Assembly (NCBI RefSeq): GCF_004362395.1
Contig: NZ_SNWE01000002.1
Location: forward strand, 1-64,000
DNA: 64,000 nucleotides
Direction of reading: 5' to 3'
Source: Salegentibacter sp. 24
GTDB taxonomy: Bacteria > Bacteroidota > Bacteroidia > Flavobacteriales > Flavobacteriaceae
A program made the position numbers and the translations under genes. Positions 17,859-27,554 of the stretch are shown one piece after another. The notes under the pieces are model-generated. The model did no database searches and was not told the DNA's origin. It was given only the letters and a program-made list of their open reading frames with translations. Numbering within the stretch: the first letter of the stretch is position 1; every line of letters begins with the position of its first letter.

Positions 17859-19202
17859 ATGGAACAAAATATACAAGCTTTCTTGGATAAAGTATCACAA
17901 CGAAATCAAAACGAACCAGAATTCATGCAGGCAGTGCACGAAGTAGCTGAGACTATTATTCCTTTTATAGAGAAGAATAAAAAGTATCAGAACATGCAAT
18001 TGCTGGAGCGCATGGTAGAACCGGAACGAGTAATTATGTTTAGGGTTTCCTGGTTGGATGACCAGGGAAATATTCAGGTAAATCGAGGATTTAGAATACA
18101 AATGAATTCCGCAATTGGACCCTATAAAGGGGGATTGCGTTTCCATCCCTCTGTAAATCTAAGCATTCTTAAATTCCTTGCTTTTGAGCAGGTATTTAAA
18201 AATAGCCTTACAACCTTGCCTATGGGCGGAGGAAAAGGTGGATCAGATTTTGATCCAAAAGGAAAATCTGATAATGAGGTAATGCGTTTTTGTCAAAGTT
18301 TTATGAATGAACTTTACCGTCATATTGGTGCAGATACCGATATTCCTGCTGGAGATATTGGAGTTGGAGGCCGTGAGGTTGGTTATTTATTTGGGCAATA
18401 TAAAAGATTGCAAAATGAATTTACTGGAATTTTAACTGGCAAAGGACTTTCTTATGGCGGTTCCCTTGTTCGACCTGAAGCAACAGGCTACGGAAACGTA
18501 TATTTTGCACAAAACATGCTAAGAACAAAAGATGAATCTTTTGAAGGAAAAACGGTTGTTATTTCAGGATCTGGTAATGTAGCTCAATACGCTGCCGAGA
18601 AAGCACTGGAATTTGGAGCAAAGATCTTAACGTTAAGTGATTCCGGTGGGTATATTTATGATAAAGCAGGGATTGATGAGGAAAAGCTTCGATTTGTTAT
18701 GGATCTTAAAAATGTGAAGCGTGGAAGAATAAAGGAATATGTTGAAAAATATCCTACAGCTGAATATTATGAAGGTAAAACACCTTGGGGAGTGGAATGT
18801 GATGTTGCTCTGCCTTGTGCAACTCAAAACGAACTTTTAGAAGTTGATGCTAAAAAATTGGTGAAAAATGGTTGTATTTGTGTTGGAGAGGGCGCCAATA
18901 TGCCATGTACACCAGATGCGGTTGAGGTTTTTAAAGAAGCAAAAATTCTATTTTCTCCCGGTAAAGCCTCTAACGCTGGAGGAGTTGCAACTTCCGGTTT
19001 GGAAATGAGTCAAAACTCTATGAGATATAACTGGACGTCTCAGGAAGTAGATAAAAAACTTCATGCGATTATGAACGATATCCATGATCGATGTGTTGAA
19101 TTTGGAAAGGAAGAAGATGGTTATATAGACTACGTGAAAGGTGCAAATATTGCAGGTTTTGTTAAAGTTGCCGATGCAATGCTTGCCCAGGGAGTAGTTT
19201 AA
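17859..19202 (+). CDS. gdhA: NADP-type glutamate dehydrogenase
   Basis: It interconverts 2-oxoglutarate plus ammonia and glutamate. At 447 residues it has the same length as the hexameric NADPH-dependent enzyme of enterobacteria. Visible motifs are MFRVSWLDDQGNIQVNRGFR, GPYKGGLRFHPSVN, LPMGGGKGGSDFDPKGKSD with the catalytic lysine region, DIPAGDIGVGGREVG, and a Rossmann motif VVISGSGNVAQYAAEKA. The gene has its own promoter box and a terminator 26 bases downstream, so it is monocistronic. Confidence 0.96.
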   Translation: MEQNIQAFLDKVSQRNQNEPEFMQAVHEVAETIIPFIEKNKKYQNMQLLERMVEPERVIMFRVSWLDDQGNIQVNRGFRIQMNSAIGPYKGGLRFHPSVNLSILKFLAFEQVFKNSLTTLPMGGGKGGSDFDPKGKSDNEVMRFCQSFMNELYRHIGADTDIPAGDIGVGGREVGYLFGQYKRLQNEFTGILTGKGLSYGGSLVRPEATGYGNVYFAQNMLRTKDESFEGKTVVISGSGNVAQYAAEKALEFGAKILTLSDSGGYIYDKAGIDEEKLRFVMDLKNVKRGRIKEYVEKYPTAEYYEGKTPWGVECDVALPCATQNELLEVDAKKLVKNGCICVGEGANMPCTPDAVEVFKEAKILFSPGKASNAGGVATSGLEMSQNSMRYNWTSQEVDKKLHAIMNDIHDRCVEFGKEEDGYIDYVKGANIAGFVKVADAMLAQGVV

Positions 19203-19228
19203 TTCTTACTTCTTATTAATTTAAATTG

Positions 19229-19254
19229 AGGTCGCTTTTTTAGCGACCTTTTTT
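19229..19254 (+). terminator. Rho-independent terminator after gdhA
   Basis: The 7-bp stem AGGTCGC (19229-19235) pairs with GCGACCT (19243-19249) and is followed by six T. Confidence 0.88.
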
Positions 19255-19284
19255 AATTACCTTCGAAAGACGAAACCTTTAGAA

Positions 19285-20004
19285 ATGCTTGTTACCACTC
19301 CAGCAATTGTAATTAGCGCGTTGAAATACGGCGAAGCTGATTTGATCGTAAAAGCGTATACTTATAGCGATGGTTTAAAGACATATATGCTTAAGGGCGT
19401 GCTAAAATCTAAAAAAGGAAAATTTAAAGCTTCCCATTTTCAGCTGCTTACACAATTAGAGATCGTAGCAAACCATCGCAATCAGGGTAGAATGGAATAT
19501 CTAAAAGATATTAAAGTATTGTATTCTTACACCAGTTTGCATACCAATATAAAAAAAAGCTCAATACTGATATTCATTGCCGAAGTTTTAAAAAACGCAA
19601 TTCGGGAAGAGGAGGCGAATCCACAGCTGTTTAATTATCTTGAATCCTCACTTATATGGCTGGATTTACACGACAAATTTGCTAATTTTCATCTACTTGT
19701 ATTGTTGAATTTAACTCGATATCTTGGCTTTTATCCAGATGTGACTGCTAAAGAACATACTTATTTTAATCTTTTGGACGGTGTTTTTGAAATGAAAAGT
19801 ATCAATAAATACTGCATTGAGGGACGAAATGTTGAGATTTTACGCCAATTCTTAGGCACAAATTTTGATGCTTTAAACGAGCTTAAACTTAATCAACATG
19901 GTAGATCGAACTTCTTAGATATGATGCTTTTATATTATGAGCTACATATTGAAGGGTTCAAAAAGCCAAACTCACTTGCCATACTCAACGAAATTTTTAG
20001 CTAA
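19285..20004 (+). CDS. recO: DNA repair protein RecO
   Basis: RecO loads RecA on gapped DNA with RecR. The 239-residue sequence starts with the OB-fold segment VTTPAIVISALKYGEADLIV and KTYMLKGVL, typical of Bacteroidota RecO. The helical C-terminal part includes NFHLLVLLNLTRYLGFYPD. The zinc-finger cysteines of some RecO proteins are not present, as is usual in this group. Its TAA is immediately followed by the ATG of a TonB receptor with no spacing. Confidence 0.92.
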   Translation: MLVTTPAIVISALKYGEADLIVKAYTYSDGLKTYMLKGVLKSKKGKFKASHFQLLTQLEIVANHRNQGRMEYLKDIKVLYSYTSLHTNIKKSSILIFIAEVLKNAIREEEANPQLFNYLESSLIWLDLHDKFANFHLLVLLNLTRYLGFYPDVTAKEHTYFNLLDGVFEMKSINKYCIEGRNVEILRQFLGTNFDALNELKLNQHGRSNFLDMMLLYYELHIEGFKKPNSLAILNEIFS

Positions 20005-22410
20005 ATGCGAAATCTAACAGGAGTAATTCTCCTTTTTTTTGTGGTTAATAATATCTTTAGTCAGGAGATCCAGGTTTTAGATGATGAAAGTCAAAAACCT
20101 CTTGCTAGTGTGGCATTGTATAATACTAATAAGTCTAAAAGCACGCTTACAAATTTTGATGGGATAGCTGATATATCGGCATTTGAGAACGATGAGGTGA
20201 TACATTTCAATCACATTAATTACAGCGATAAAAGTTTAAATAAATCCCAGATTTTACAGAACAATAATATAGTCTTTCTAAGAAGTGATGGGAATGAGCT
20301 AGATCAGGTGATACTTTCCGTAGCTAAATTTGAGATGAATAAGGATGAAATTCCGCAGAGGATTGTTAGTTTTTCAGCCCGTGATATCATAATGTCAAGT
20401 CCGCAAACTTCTGCTGATCTTTTAGAAAATAGTGGTCAGGTTTTTGTTCAGAAAAGTCAGTTAGGGGGTGGAAGTCCTATGATTCGGGGTTTCTCCACCA
20501 ACCGACTTTTAATTACAGTTGACGGTGTAAGAATGAATACTGCTATTTTTAGAAGTGGAAATCTTCAGAATATAATTTCTATAGATCCTTTGGCAGTAGA
20601 AAGCACTGAAGTAATCCTTGGACCGGGTTCCGTTGTTTATGGAAGCGATGCCATTGGCGGGGTAATGAATTTCTATACTTTAAAACCAAGATTTTCTTTT
20701 GGCCAAAAAACTTCTTTCTCCGGAAATGCATATTCCCGATATTCTTCTGCTAATAGCGAAAAAACCATACATACAGATATTAATATTGGGCGGGAGAATT
20801 GGGCATTTGTGAGCAGCGTAACTTATTCGGATTTTGGGGATTTAAAAATGGGTTCATACGGTCCCCAGGAATACTTGCGAAATGAATATGTTTTAAATAG
20901 AAATGGCGAAGATATTGTGGTTGCAAATAAAAACCCTAGAGTACAAAAACCCACCGGTTATGAGCAAATTAATTTATTACAAAAGATGAAGTTCATGCCA
21001 CATCATGATTGGGATCTTAATTTGAGTTTGCTCTATTCTACAACTTCCAATTTTCCTAGATTCGACAGGTTGTCCCAGAAAAAAGACGGTTCGCTTCGTT
21101 CAGCTGAATGGTATTATGGACCTCAAAAATGGTTTATGGGGAGTTTTAAAATCAATAAAAAGGGTCACGGCCCAGTATATGATAAAGCCCAGATGACCGT
21201 AGCTTACCAGTTTTTTGAAGAAAGTCGTCATAACCGTGATTTAGGGGAAGTCTTAATGTTTAATAACAAAGAGAATGTGGATGCCTATTCGATTAATTTT
21301 GATTTTGAAAAATCTTTCGAAAAAAGCCGTTTGTTTTATGGAACTGAATATGTTTTTAATAAAGTAAACTCCATTGGGCATGTGCAAAATATTTTAACTG
21401 GAGAAGAAAATTTCTCAGCTTCAAGATACCCTGATAATTCATCCTGGCAATCAATTGCCGCGTATTCAACTTATCAATGGAAGATCAGAAAAAACCTTTC
21501 CTTTCAATCGGGTCTTCGATATAATCATATTTTAGTGGATGCTGAATTTGATAATTATTTATACGATCTTCCATTCCAGGAGGTAAATCTAAATACCGGG
21601 GCTTTAACCGGAAGTATCGGAATTAACTGGCAGCAAAACCGTTTTATCGGTTGGCGATTAAATCTATCAACAGCGTTTCGCGCACCAAATATAGATGATA
21701 TTGGGAAAATTTTTGATTCTGAACCTGGTGCTGTAGTAGTGCCAAATCCAGATCTAAAACCGGAATATGCCTATAGTAGTGAGCTTGGTTTCGACTGGAG
21801 ACCGGCAGAGAATATCAATCTTATAGCTACCGCTTTTTACACTTATCTTGATGATGCTATGGTGCGCAGGGATTTCAATTTAAATGGAGAAACCTTTATA
21901 GACTATCAGGGAGAATCCAGTCGGGTTCAAGCGATTCAAAATACAGCAGAAGCACAAGTTTATGGTTTTGAGGGGGGAATTGAAATCGATCTTTCGGTGG
22001 CTTTAAGACTGAGTACCCAAATAAGCATTATCGAAGGAGTAGAAGAACAGGAAGATGGTTCTAGAGCGCCCTTACGTCATGCTGCTCCTTTATTTGGTAA
22101 CATGCATTTGACCTGGCATAAAAAAAGATTAAAACTTGATCTGTTTACGGAATATAACGGGCAGTTCGATTATGAAGATCTTGCGCCTTCAGAACAAGGA
22201 AAGGCCTATCTTTATGCAATAGACGTCAATGGAAATCCGTACTCACCTTCCTGGTATACCATTAATTTCACTGGGCAATATGAGCTAACAGAAAATTTGT
22301 TGGCAACCTTTTCTTTAGAAAATATTACCGACCAGCGTTACAGGACTTATTCATCTGGACTTGCTGCTGCAGGAAGAAATTTAATTTTTGCACTAAGGTA
22401 TAGTTTTTAA
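20005..22410 (+). CDS. TonB-dependent outer-membrane receptor
   Basis: This 801-residue receptor has a signal peptide (about residues 1-19), then a short carboxypeptidase-like extension (VLDDESQKPLASVALY). The plug domain contains SSPQTSADLLENSGQVFVQK, GGGSPMIRGFSTNRLLITVD and VYGSDAIGGVMNFYT. The barrel ends with LIFALRYSF, including the terminal Phe. The plug sequence resembles the heme/hemoglobin-type receptors of Bacteroidota, but the ligand cannot be read from it. The start codon touches the stop of recO (TAAATG), so translation is probably coupled. No partner lipoprotein is adjacent. Confidence 0.88.
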   Translation: MRNLTGVILLFFVVNNIFSQEIQVLDDESQKPLASVALYNTNKSKSTLTNFDGIADISAFENDEVIHFNHINYSDKSLNKSQILQNNNIVFLRSDGNELDQVILSVAKFEMNKDEIPQRIVSFSARDIIMSSPQTSADLLENSGQVFVQKSQLGGGSPMIRGFSTNRLLITVDGVRMNTAIFRSGNLQNIISIDPLAVESTEVILGPGSVVYGSDAIGGVMNFYTLKPRFSFGQKTSFSGNAYSRYSSANSEKTIHTDINIGRENWAFVSSVTYSDFGDLKMGSYGPQEYLRNEYVLNRNGEDIVVANKNPRVQKPTGYEQINLLQKMKFMPHHDWDLNLSLLYSTTSNFPRFDRLSQKKDGSLRSAEWYYGPQKWFMGSFKINKKGHGPVYDKAQMTVAYQFFEESRHNRDLGEVLMFNNKENVDAYSINFDFEKSFEKSRLFYGTEYVFNKVNSIGHVQNILTGEENFSASRYPDNSSWQSIAAYSTYQWKIRKNLSFQSGLRYNHILVDAEFDNYLYDLPFQEVNLNTGALTGSIGINWQQNRFIGWRLNLSTAFRAPNIDDIGKIFDSEPGAVVVPNPDLKPEYAYSSELGFDWRPAENINLIATAFYTYLDDAMVRRDFNLNGETFIDYQGESSRVQAIQNTAEAQVYGFEGGIEIDLSVALRLSTQISIIEGVEEQEDGSRAPLRHAAPLFGNMHLTWHKKRLKLDLFTEYNGQFDYEDLAPSEQGKAYLYAIDVNGNPYSPSWYTINFTGQYELTENLLATFSLENITDQRYRTYSSGLAAAGRNLIFALRYSF

Positions 22411-22555
22411 TCACTTTTCTTAATTCTAAAGGGTTTTGAAAACCTTTCTGTTTTTATTCAATATCAAATTCATTTAGACTAGCTTTTTCCGTTTTTCTAA
22501 CCTGCTTTTTTCTTAAAATTGATTATTTTCGCACATCATTGGAAAAATCGATAAA

Positions 22556-25500
22556 ATGAGCAATAAGTTCCCTGAATATAAAGGACTTGACTTACCGAAA
22601 ATAGCTGAAGAGATATTAAGTTATTGGAAGGAGAATGATATTTTTGAAAAAAGCATTTCTACCCGGAAAGACAAGGAACAGTTTGTTTTTTTTGAAGGTC
22701 CACCTTCTGCAAACGGACTTCCGGGAATTCACCACGTGATGGCGCGGGCTATTAAAGATATTTTTTGTCGTTATAAAACCCAAAAAGGATTTCAGGTAAA
22801 ACGAAAAGCTGGTTGGGATACTCATGGGTTACCTGTTGAATTAGGAGTTGAAAAGGAACTGGGTATTACAAAAGAAGATATTGGGACAAAAATTTCTATT
22901 GAAAAATATAATGAAGCCTGTAAAAATGCAGTGATGCGTTATACCGATGTGTGGAACGACCTTACCGAAAAAATAGGCTATTGGGTAGATATGGAAGATC
23001 CATATATTACCTATAAATCTAAATATATGGAAACTGTTTGGTGGCTGCTTTCCGAAATTTATAAAAAAGGCCTTATTTATAAAGGTTACACCATTCAACC
23101 ATATTCACCAAAGGCTGGCACAGGATTAAGTTCCCACGAACTTAACCAGCCGGGAACTTATCAGGATGTTACCGATACTACGGTGACAGCGATGTTTAAA
23201 ATTACTGATGCTTCCGCATCTTTAACAAAGGATCTCGAAGGCACTTTTTTAATCGCCTGGACAACCACACCCTGGACTTTACCTTCTAATACAGCTCTAA
23301 CAGTTGGACGAAAAATTGAATATGTTTCGGTTCAAACTTATAATCAATACACATTTGAACCGATTACAATTCTGGTTGCTAAGGTTCTGGCTAAAAAGCA
23401 ATTTAGCAAAAAGTTTACAGAAGTTGATACTGAAGAAAACTTAAAAGCTTACAAAAAAGGCGATAAAAAGATTCCTTTTTTAATCGGGGAAACTATTTTA
23501 GGAAAGGACCTTGTGGGGATAAAATATGAGCAGTTATTGCCATATGCATTACCTGCTGAAAATCCTGAAAATGCATTTCGTGTAATATCAGGAGATTTTG
23601 TAACTACAGAAGACGGAACAGGAATAGTTCATACTTCACCAACTTTTGGGGCGGACGATGCGCTTGTAGCAAAACAGGCTTCACCTGAAATCCCCCCGCT
23701 ATTGGTAAAAGATGAAAATGGAAATCTTGTACCATTGGTAGATCTTCAAGGTAAATTTAGACCTGAATTGGGTGAGTTTGCAGGGAAGTATGTCAAAAAT
23801 GAATATTATGATGAGGGACAGGCGCCAGAGAAATCTGTGGATGTAGAACTTGCCATTAAACTTAAGGAGGAAAATCGTGCTTTTAAAGTTGAAAAATACC
23901 TCCATAGTTATCCCAATTGCTGGAGAACCGATAAACCTATTTTGTACTACCCACTGGATTCTTGGTTCATTAAAGTTACCGAATTCAAAGAACGTATGTA
24001 CGAACTTAATAAAGGTATAAACTGGAAACCGAAATCGACTGGGGAAGGCCGGTTTGGAAACTGGTTGGCCAATGCTAATGACTGGAATTTGTCCAGAAGT
24101 CGTTATTGGGGGATTCCATTACCGATTTGGAGAACGGAAGATGGCAAGGAAGAAAGGCTAATTGGTTCTATTGCAGAATTAAAAGAGGAAATGGCAAAGG
24201 CGGTAAAAGCCGGGCTGATGAAAAAAGATATTTTTGAAGGTTTTGAACCCGGAAATATGAGTGAAGAGAATTACGATTTGGTAGATCTTCACAAAAATGT
24301 AGTAGATCAAATCACATTGGTTTCAGATTCTGGAAAACCTATGAAACGTGAAGCCGATCTTATAGATGTTTGGTTTGATTCTGGTTCTATGCCATATGCG
24401 CAATGGCATTATCCATTTGAAAATAAAGAGAATGTAGAAGCAGGAGACAGGCAAGCTGATTTTATTGCCGAAGGAGTGGATCAAACTCGAGGTTGGTTTT
24501 ATACCCTACACGCAATTGCTACAATGATTTTTGATGATGTAGCTTATAAAAATGTAGTTTCCAATGGCCTAGTTTTAGATAAAAACGGACAAAAAATGTC
24601 TAAACGTCTTGGGAACGCTGTAGATCCATTTGAGACTTTGGCCATTTACGGTCCGGATGCAACGCGGTGGTATATGATCTCAAACGCAAACCCCTGGGAT
24701 AACCTAAAATTTGATATTGAAGGGATAGCTGAGGTCCGGCGTAAATTTTTTGGGACACTCTACAATACCTATTCTTTCTTCACTTTGTATGCGAATATTG
24801 ATCATTTTACTTATGAGGAAAAAGATGTGGCTTTGGAAGAAAGACCTGAAATAGATCGGTGGATACTTTCAGAATTACATTCACTTATTAAGAGAGTGGA
24901 TAAATTTTATGCTGATTATGAGCCTACCAAAGCAACTAGAGCCATTTCAGAATTTGTACAAGAAAATCTTAGTAACTGGTTTGTACGCTTAAGCCGAAGA
25001 AGATTCTGGAAAGGTGACTACCAACAGGATAAGATTTCTGCCTATCAAACCCTTTATACGTGTTTGGTTGAAGTTGCAAAACTGGGTGCTCCCGTAGCTC
25101 CATTTTTTATGGACAAGCTTTACAAAGACTTAAACAAGAGTACACATAAAGAGAACTTTGAGTCAGTACATTTGGCTGAATTTTCAAGGTTCGATGATAA
25201 ATTTGTTGATAAATCTTTGGAGCGAAAAATGGAAAAAGCACAAACCATTTCTTCGCTGGTTTTATCGCTCAGAAAAAAGGAAATGATAAAAGTGCGTCAG
25301 CCATTGCAAAGAGTAATGATTCCGGTGCTTCACGACCAACAAAGGGAAGAAATTCGAGCGGTGGAAGACTTGATTAAATCTGAAGTGAACGTGAAAGAAC
25401 TTCAGCTTATTGATGACGCTTCAGGATTACTGGTGAAGCAAATTAAACCAAATTTTAAGGTTCTTGGACCAAGATTTGGGAAGGATATGAAGTTGGTAGT

Positions 25501-25954
25501 CAATGAGATAAACAAGTTGACTCCCAAGGATATCAAAATGTTAGAGCGCGAAGGTAATATCGCTATTAACCTTAATGGAGAAATGATTAAATTAGCTGCA
25601 GAAGAAGTAGATATAACTTCACAGGATATCGAAGGCTGGTTGGTTGCAAGTAGTGGTAATATTACAGTAGCTTTAGACGTTAGTATTTCTGAAGAATTAA
25701 AAAAAGAAGGTATTGCGAGGGAATTGGTGAACAGGATCCAGAATATGAGAAAAGATTCTGGTTTTGAAGTTACTGATGCAATTGAAGTGACCCTACAAAG
25801 AGATGGTATTGTCGAGGATGCCGTTAACCAAAATATAACCTATATCAAGAATGAAACATTAACTGCAAGTCTCGAATTTGCGGAGGTGGTAACTGAAGGA
25901 GCCGAAGTGGCTTTTGACGATATTACTACTAGAATGTTTATTAAAAAACATTAG
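22556..25954 (+). CDS. ileS: Isoleucyl-tRNA synthetase
   Basis: It charges tRNA-Ile. The protein has 1132 residues, longer than the roughly 940-residue type of E. coli, and fits the longer type common in Bacteroidota. The nucleotide-binding motifs are GIHH at 57-60 (in the PPSANGLPGIHH context) and KMSKR at 680-684. The segment LIAWTTTPWTLPSNTALTV marks the editing domain, and GVDQTRGWFYTLHA lies in the catalytic core. The C-terminal anticodon-binding helices include NWFVRLSRRRFWKGDY. A DksA-like gene follows after 4 bases. Confidence 0.97.
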   Translation: MSNKFPEYKGLDLPKIAEEILSYWKENDIFEKSISTRKDKEQFVFFEGPPSANGLPGIHHVMARAIKDIFCRYKTQKGFQVKRKAGWDTHGLPVELGVEKELGITKEDIGTKISIEKYNEACKNAVMRYTDVWNDLTEKIGYWVDMEDPYITYKSKYMETVWWLLSEIYKKGLIYKGYTIQPYSPKAGTGLSSHELNQPGTYQDVTDTTVTAMFKITDASASLTKDLEGTFLIAWTTTPWTLPSNTALTVGRKIEYVSVQTYNQYTFEPITILVAKVLAKKQFSKKFTEVDTEENLKAYKKGDKKIPFLIGETILGKDLVGIKYEQLLPYALPAENPENAFRVISGDFVTTEDGTGIVHTSPTFGADDALVAKQASPEIPPLLVKDENGNLVPLVDLQGKFRPELGEFAGKYVKNEYYDEGQAPEKSVDVELAIKLKEENRAFKVEKYLHSYPNCWRTDKPILYYPLDSWFIKVTEFKERMYELNKGINWKPKSTGEGRFGNWLANANDWNLSRSRYWGIPLPIWRTEDGKEERLIGSIAELKEEMAKAVKAGLMKKDIFEGFEPGNMSEENYDLVDLHKNVVDQITLVSDSGKPMKREADLIDVWFDSGSMPYAQWHYPFENKENVEAGDRQADFIAEGVDQTRGWFYTLHAIATMIFDDVAYKNVVSNGLVLDKNGQKMSKRLGNAVDPFETLAIYGPDATRWYMISNANPWDNLKFDIEGIAEVRRKFFGTLYNTYSFFTLYANIDHFTYEEKDVALEERPEIDRWILSELHSLIKRVDKFYADYEPTKATRAISEFVQENLSNWFVRLSRRRFWKGDYQQDKISAYQTLYTCLVEVAKLGAPVAPFFMDKLYKDLNKSTHKENFESVHLAEFSRFDDKFVDKSLERKMEKAQTISSLVLSLRKKEMIKVRQPLQRVMIPVLHDQQREEIRAVEDLIKSEVNVKELQLIDDASGLLVKQIKPNFKVLGPRFGKDMKLVVNEINKLTPKDIKMLEREGNIAINLNGEMIKLAAEEVDITSQDIEGWLVASSGNITVALDVSISEELKKEGIARELVNRIQNMRKDSGFEVTDAIEVTLQRDGIVEDAVNQNITYIKNETLTASLEFAEVVTEGAEVAFDDITTRMFIKKH

Positions 25955-25958
25955 AATT

Positions 25959-26342
25959 ATGGCAACTGAATTAAAAGAGCGTTATAGTGATGCCGAATTG
26001 GCTGAGTTTAAAGCCCTAATAAAGGGGAAAATCGAAAAAGCACAGGAACAATTGGCTATTTATCAAAATGCTTATAAAAATGACGGAAACAATGGTACTG
26101 ATGATACCTCTCCTACATTTAAAGCTTTTGAAGAAGGTAGTGAGACTATGAGTAAGGAAGCGAATTCTCAACTGGCAATTAGACAGGAAAAATTTATTCG
26201 GGATCTTAAAAATGCCTTAACGCGAATTGAAAATAAAACTTATGGAATATGCCGTGTAACCGGGAAACTGATTGCAAAAGAGCGTTTAAAGTTGGTGCCG
26301 CATGCTACATTGAGTATCGAAGCAAAAAATATGCAGAAATAG
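25959..26342 (+). CDS. TraR/DksA-family regulator lacking the zinc cysteines
   Basis: DksA-type proteins bind the RNA polymerase secondary channel and modulate transcription. The open frame extends upstream into ileS, but the ATG at 25959, four bases after the ileS stop, gives the family start (MATELKERYSDAELAEF). The 127 residues form a coiled-coil hairpin with an acidic tip region (GNNGTDDTSPTFKAFEEG), then the fold GICRVTGKLIAKERLKLVPHA. Only one cysteine, Cys98, remains of the four that bind zinc in classical DksA, so the finger must fold without the usual zinc site. Flavobacterial relatives seem to share this form (recollection, not checked). Confidence 0.88.
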   Translation: MATELKERYSDAELAEFKALIKGKIEKAQEQLAIYQNAYKNDGNNGTDDTSPTFKAFEEGSETMSKEANSQLAIRQEKFIRDLKNALTRIENKTYGICRVTGKLIAKERLKLVPHATLSIEAKNMQK

Positions 26343-26364
26343 AATTTTTCTGAATTTTATAAAT

Positions 26365-26397
26365 AAAGCGTCCCGTGGCTATGCTTTGGGGCGTTTT
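26365..26397 (+). terminator. Probable terminator after the DksA-like gene
   Basis: An about 10-bp stem (AAAGCGTCCC with GGGGCGTTT, two G-U pairs) is followed by T-rich sequence. It separates the ileS unit from lspA. Confidence 0.75.
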
Positions 26398-26490
26398 TGT
26401 TTTAATTAAAAATGCTTTAGAAGGTGATTTTATCCAGTTTAAAATTAATAATATTACTATTTTAGCATCGTTTTAAATTCCACAGAGTTC

Positions 26491-27117
26491 ATGTCCTTAA
26501 AAAAAGCGGGTATTATTATCATTTTGGTACTATTAGTAGACCAAATTTCAAAATTTTATATCAAGACAAATTTTGCGCTGGGCGAAGAAGTTCCGGTTTT
26601 TGACTGGTTTAGGATTTTATTTGTAGAAAATGAAGGAATGGCCTGGGGGACTAAAATCCCAGGGGAATACGGAAAGCTGTTTCTAACACTTTTTAGGTTG
26701 GTGGCTATTGTTGGAATAGGTTACTGGCTATGGGACTCGGTTAAAAAAAATGGTTCTAGAATTTTAATAACGGCAATAGCTCTAATTTTCGCTGGCGCTT
26801 TTGGGAATATAATTGACTCTGTTTTTTATGGAATAATCTTTAATGATAGTTATGGTCAGGTTGCTGAATTTATGCCGGCGCAAGGTGGCTACGGCACCTT
26901 ATTTCATGGCAAGGTGGTAGATATGCTTTACTTCCCATTGTGGCAGGGAAATTTACCCCACTGGATTCCCTTGTGGGGAGGAAATTATTTCACATTCTTC
27001 GAACCTGTATTTAATATAGCAGATACCGCCATTAGTGCGGGTGTGATTTTACTTCTGCTGTTCAATAAGCGCGCCTTCCCTAAAGAAGAAGATGGCACTA
27101 AAAATGAAAATAACTAA
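26491..27117 (+). CDS. lspA: Lipoprotein signal peptidase (signal peptidase II)
   Basis: It cleaves lipoprotein signal peptides in the inner membrane after lipidation. The 208 residues contain four membrane segments and the two catalytic aspartates: Asp109 in GAFGNIIDS and Asp178 in FNIADTAISAG. The conserved DQISKFYIK near residue 17 is also present. It is longer than enterobacterial LspA (about 165) because of an insert between the two Asp motifs (residues about 115-170), as seen in Bacteroidota. Its last four bases overlap the end of the convergent response regulator gene. Confidence 0.95.
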   Translation: MSLKKAGIIIILVLLVDQISKFYIKTNFALGEEVPVFDWFRILFVENEGMAWGTKIPGEYGKLFLTLFRLVAIVGIGYWLWDSVKKNGSRILITAIALIFAGAFGNIIDSVFYGIIFNDSYGQVAEFMPAQGGYGTLFHGKVVDMLYFPLWQGNLPHWIPLWGGNYFTFFEPVFNIADTAISAGVILLLLFNKRAFPKEEDGTKNENN

Positions 27118-27536
27118 GCTGCAGCATGTCCGTTGCGGTCAAAAATCTTTTCGAATTTTTTCAATTCTATAGGTTTGATTAAATAATCTGTTACCAGGTT
27201 AAAAGATTTTGCTCGTTCCAGATCTCTTGGATCTATCGAGGAGCTCACAACATATAGCGTGATTTTCTTTTCAAAGTTATTTTTTATTTTAATAAATTCA
27301 TTAAGAAACTCCCAGCCATCCATTATCGGCATATTGATATCTAAAAAAATAATATCGGGAAGTTTTTCTTCGGTAGCGTTTTCCAGGATCAGTTTAAAAT
27401 GATCCAAGGCCTCCATCCCGTTCTTAAAAATGAGAAGATTTTCTGAAAGTTTCTTGATCTCAATAATCTTCTTAACCAGGTTTACGTATATTTTGTCATC
27501 GTCAATAATACACGCCAATTCTACTTTTTGCCCCAT
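27114..27536 (-). CDS. Single-domain response regulator
   Basis: The 140 residues form only a receiver domain. The acidic pocket is at Asp12-Asp14, the phosphorylated Asp is Asp66 in FLDINMPIMDGWEF, the switch Ser/Thr is in VVSSS near 98 and the conserved Lys is Lys121 in LIKP. No DNA-binding output domain is attached, so it must act by protein contact or in a phosphorelay. It follows a histidine kinase gene by 18 bases on the same strand, which makes that kinase the likely partner. It is of the Rcp1-like type often paired with PAS kinases. Confidence 0.93.
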   Translation of the reverse strand: MGQKVELACIIDDDKIYVNLVKKIIEIKKLSENLLIFKNGMEALDHFKLILENATEEKLPDIIFLDINMPIMDGWEFLNEFIKIKNNFEKKITLYVVSSSIDPRDLERAKSFNLVTDYLIKPIELKKFEKIFDRNGHAAA

Positions 27537-27554
27537 GAGAATTAATTTAGTTTT

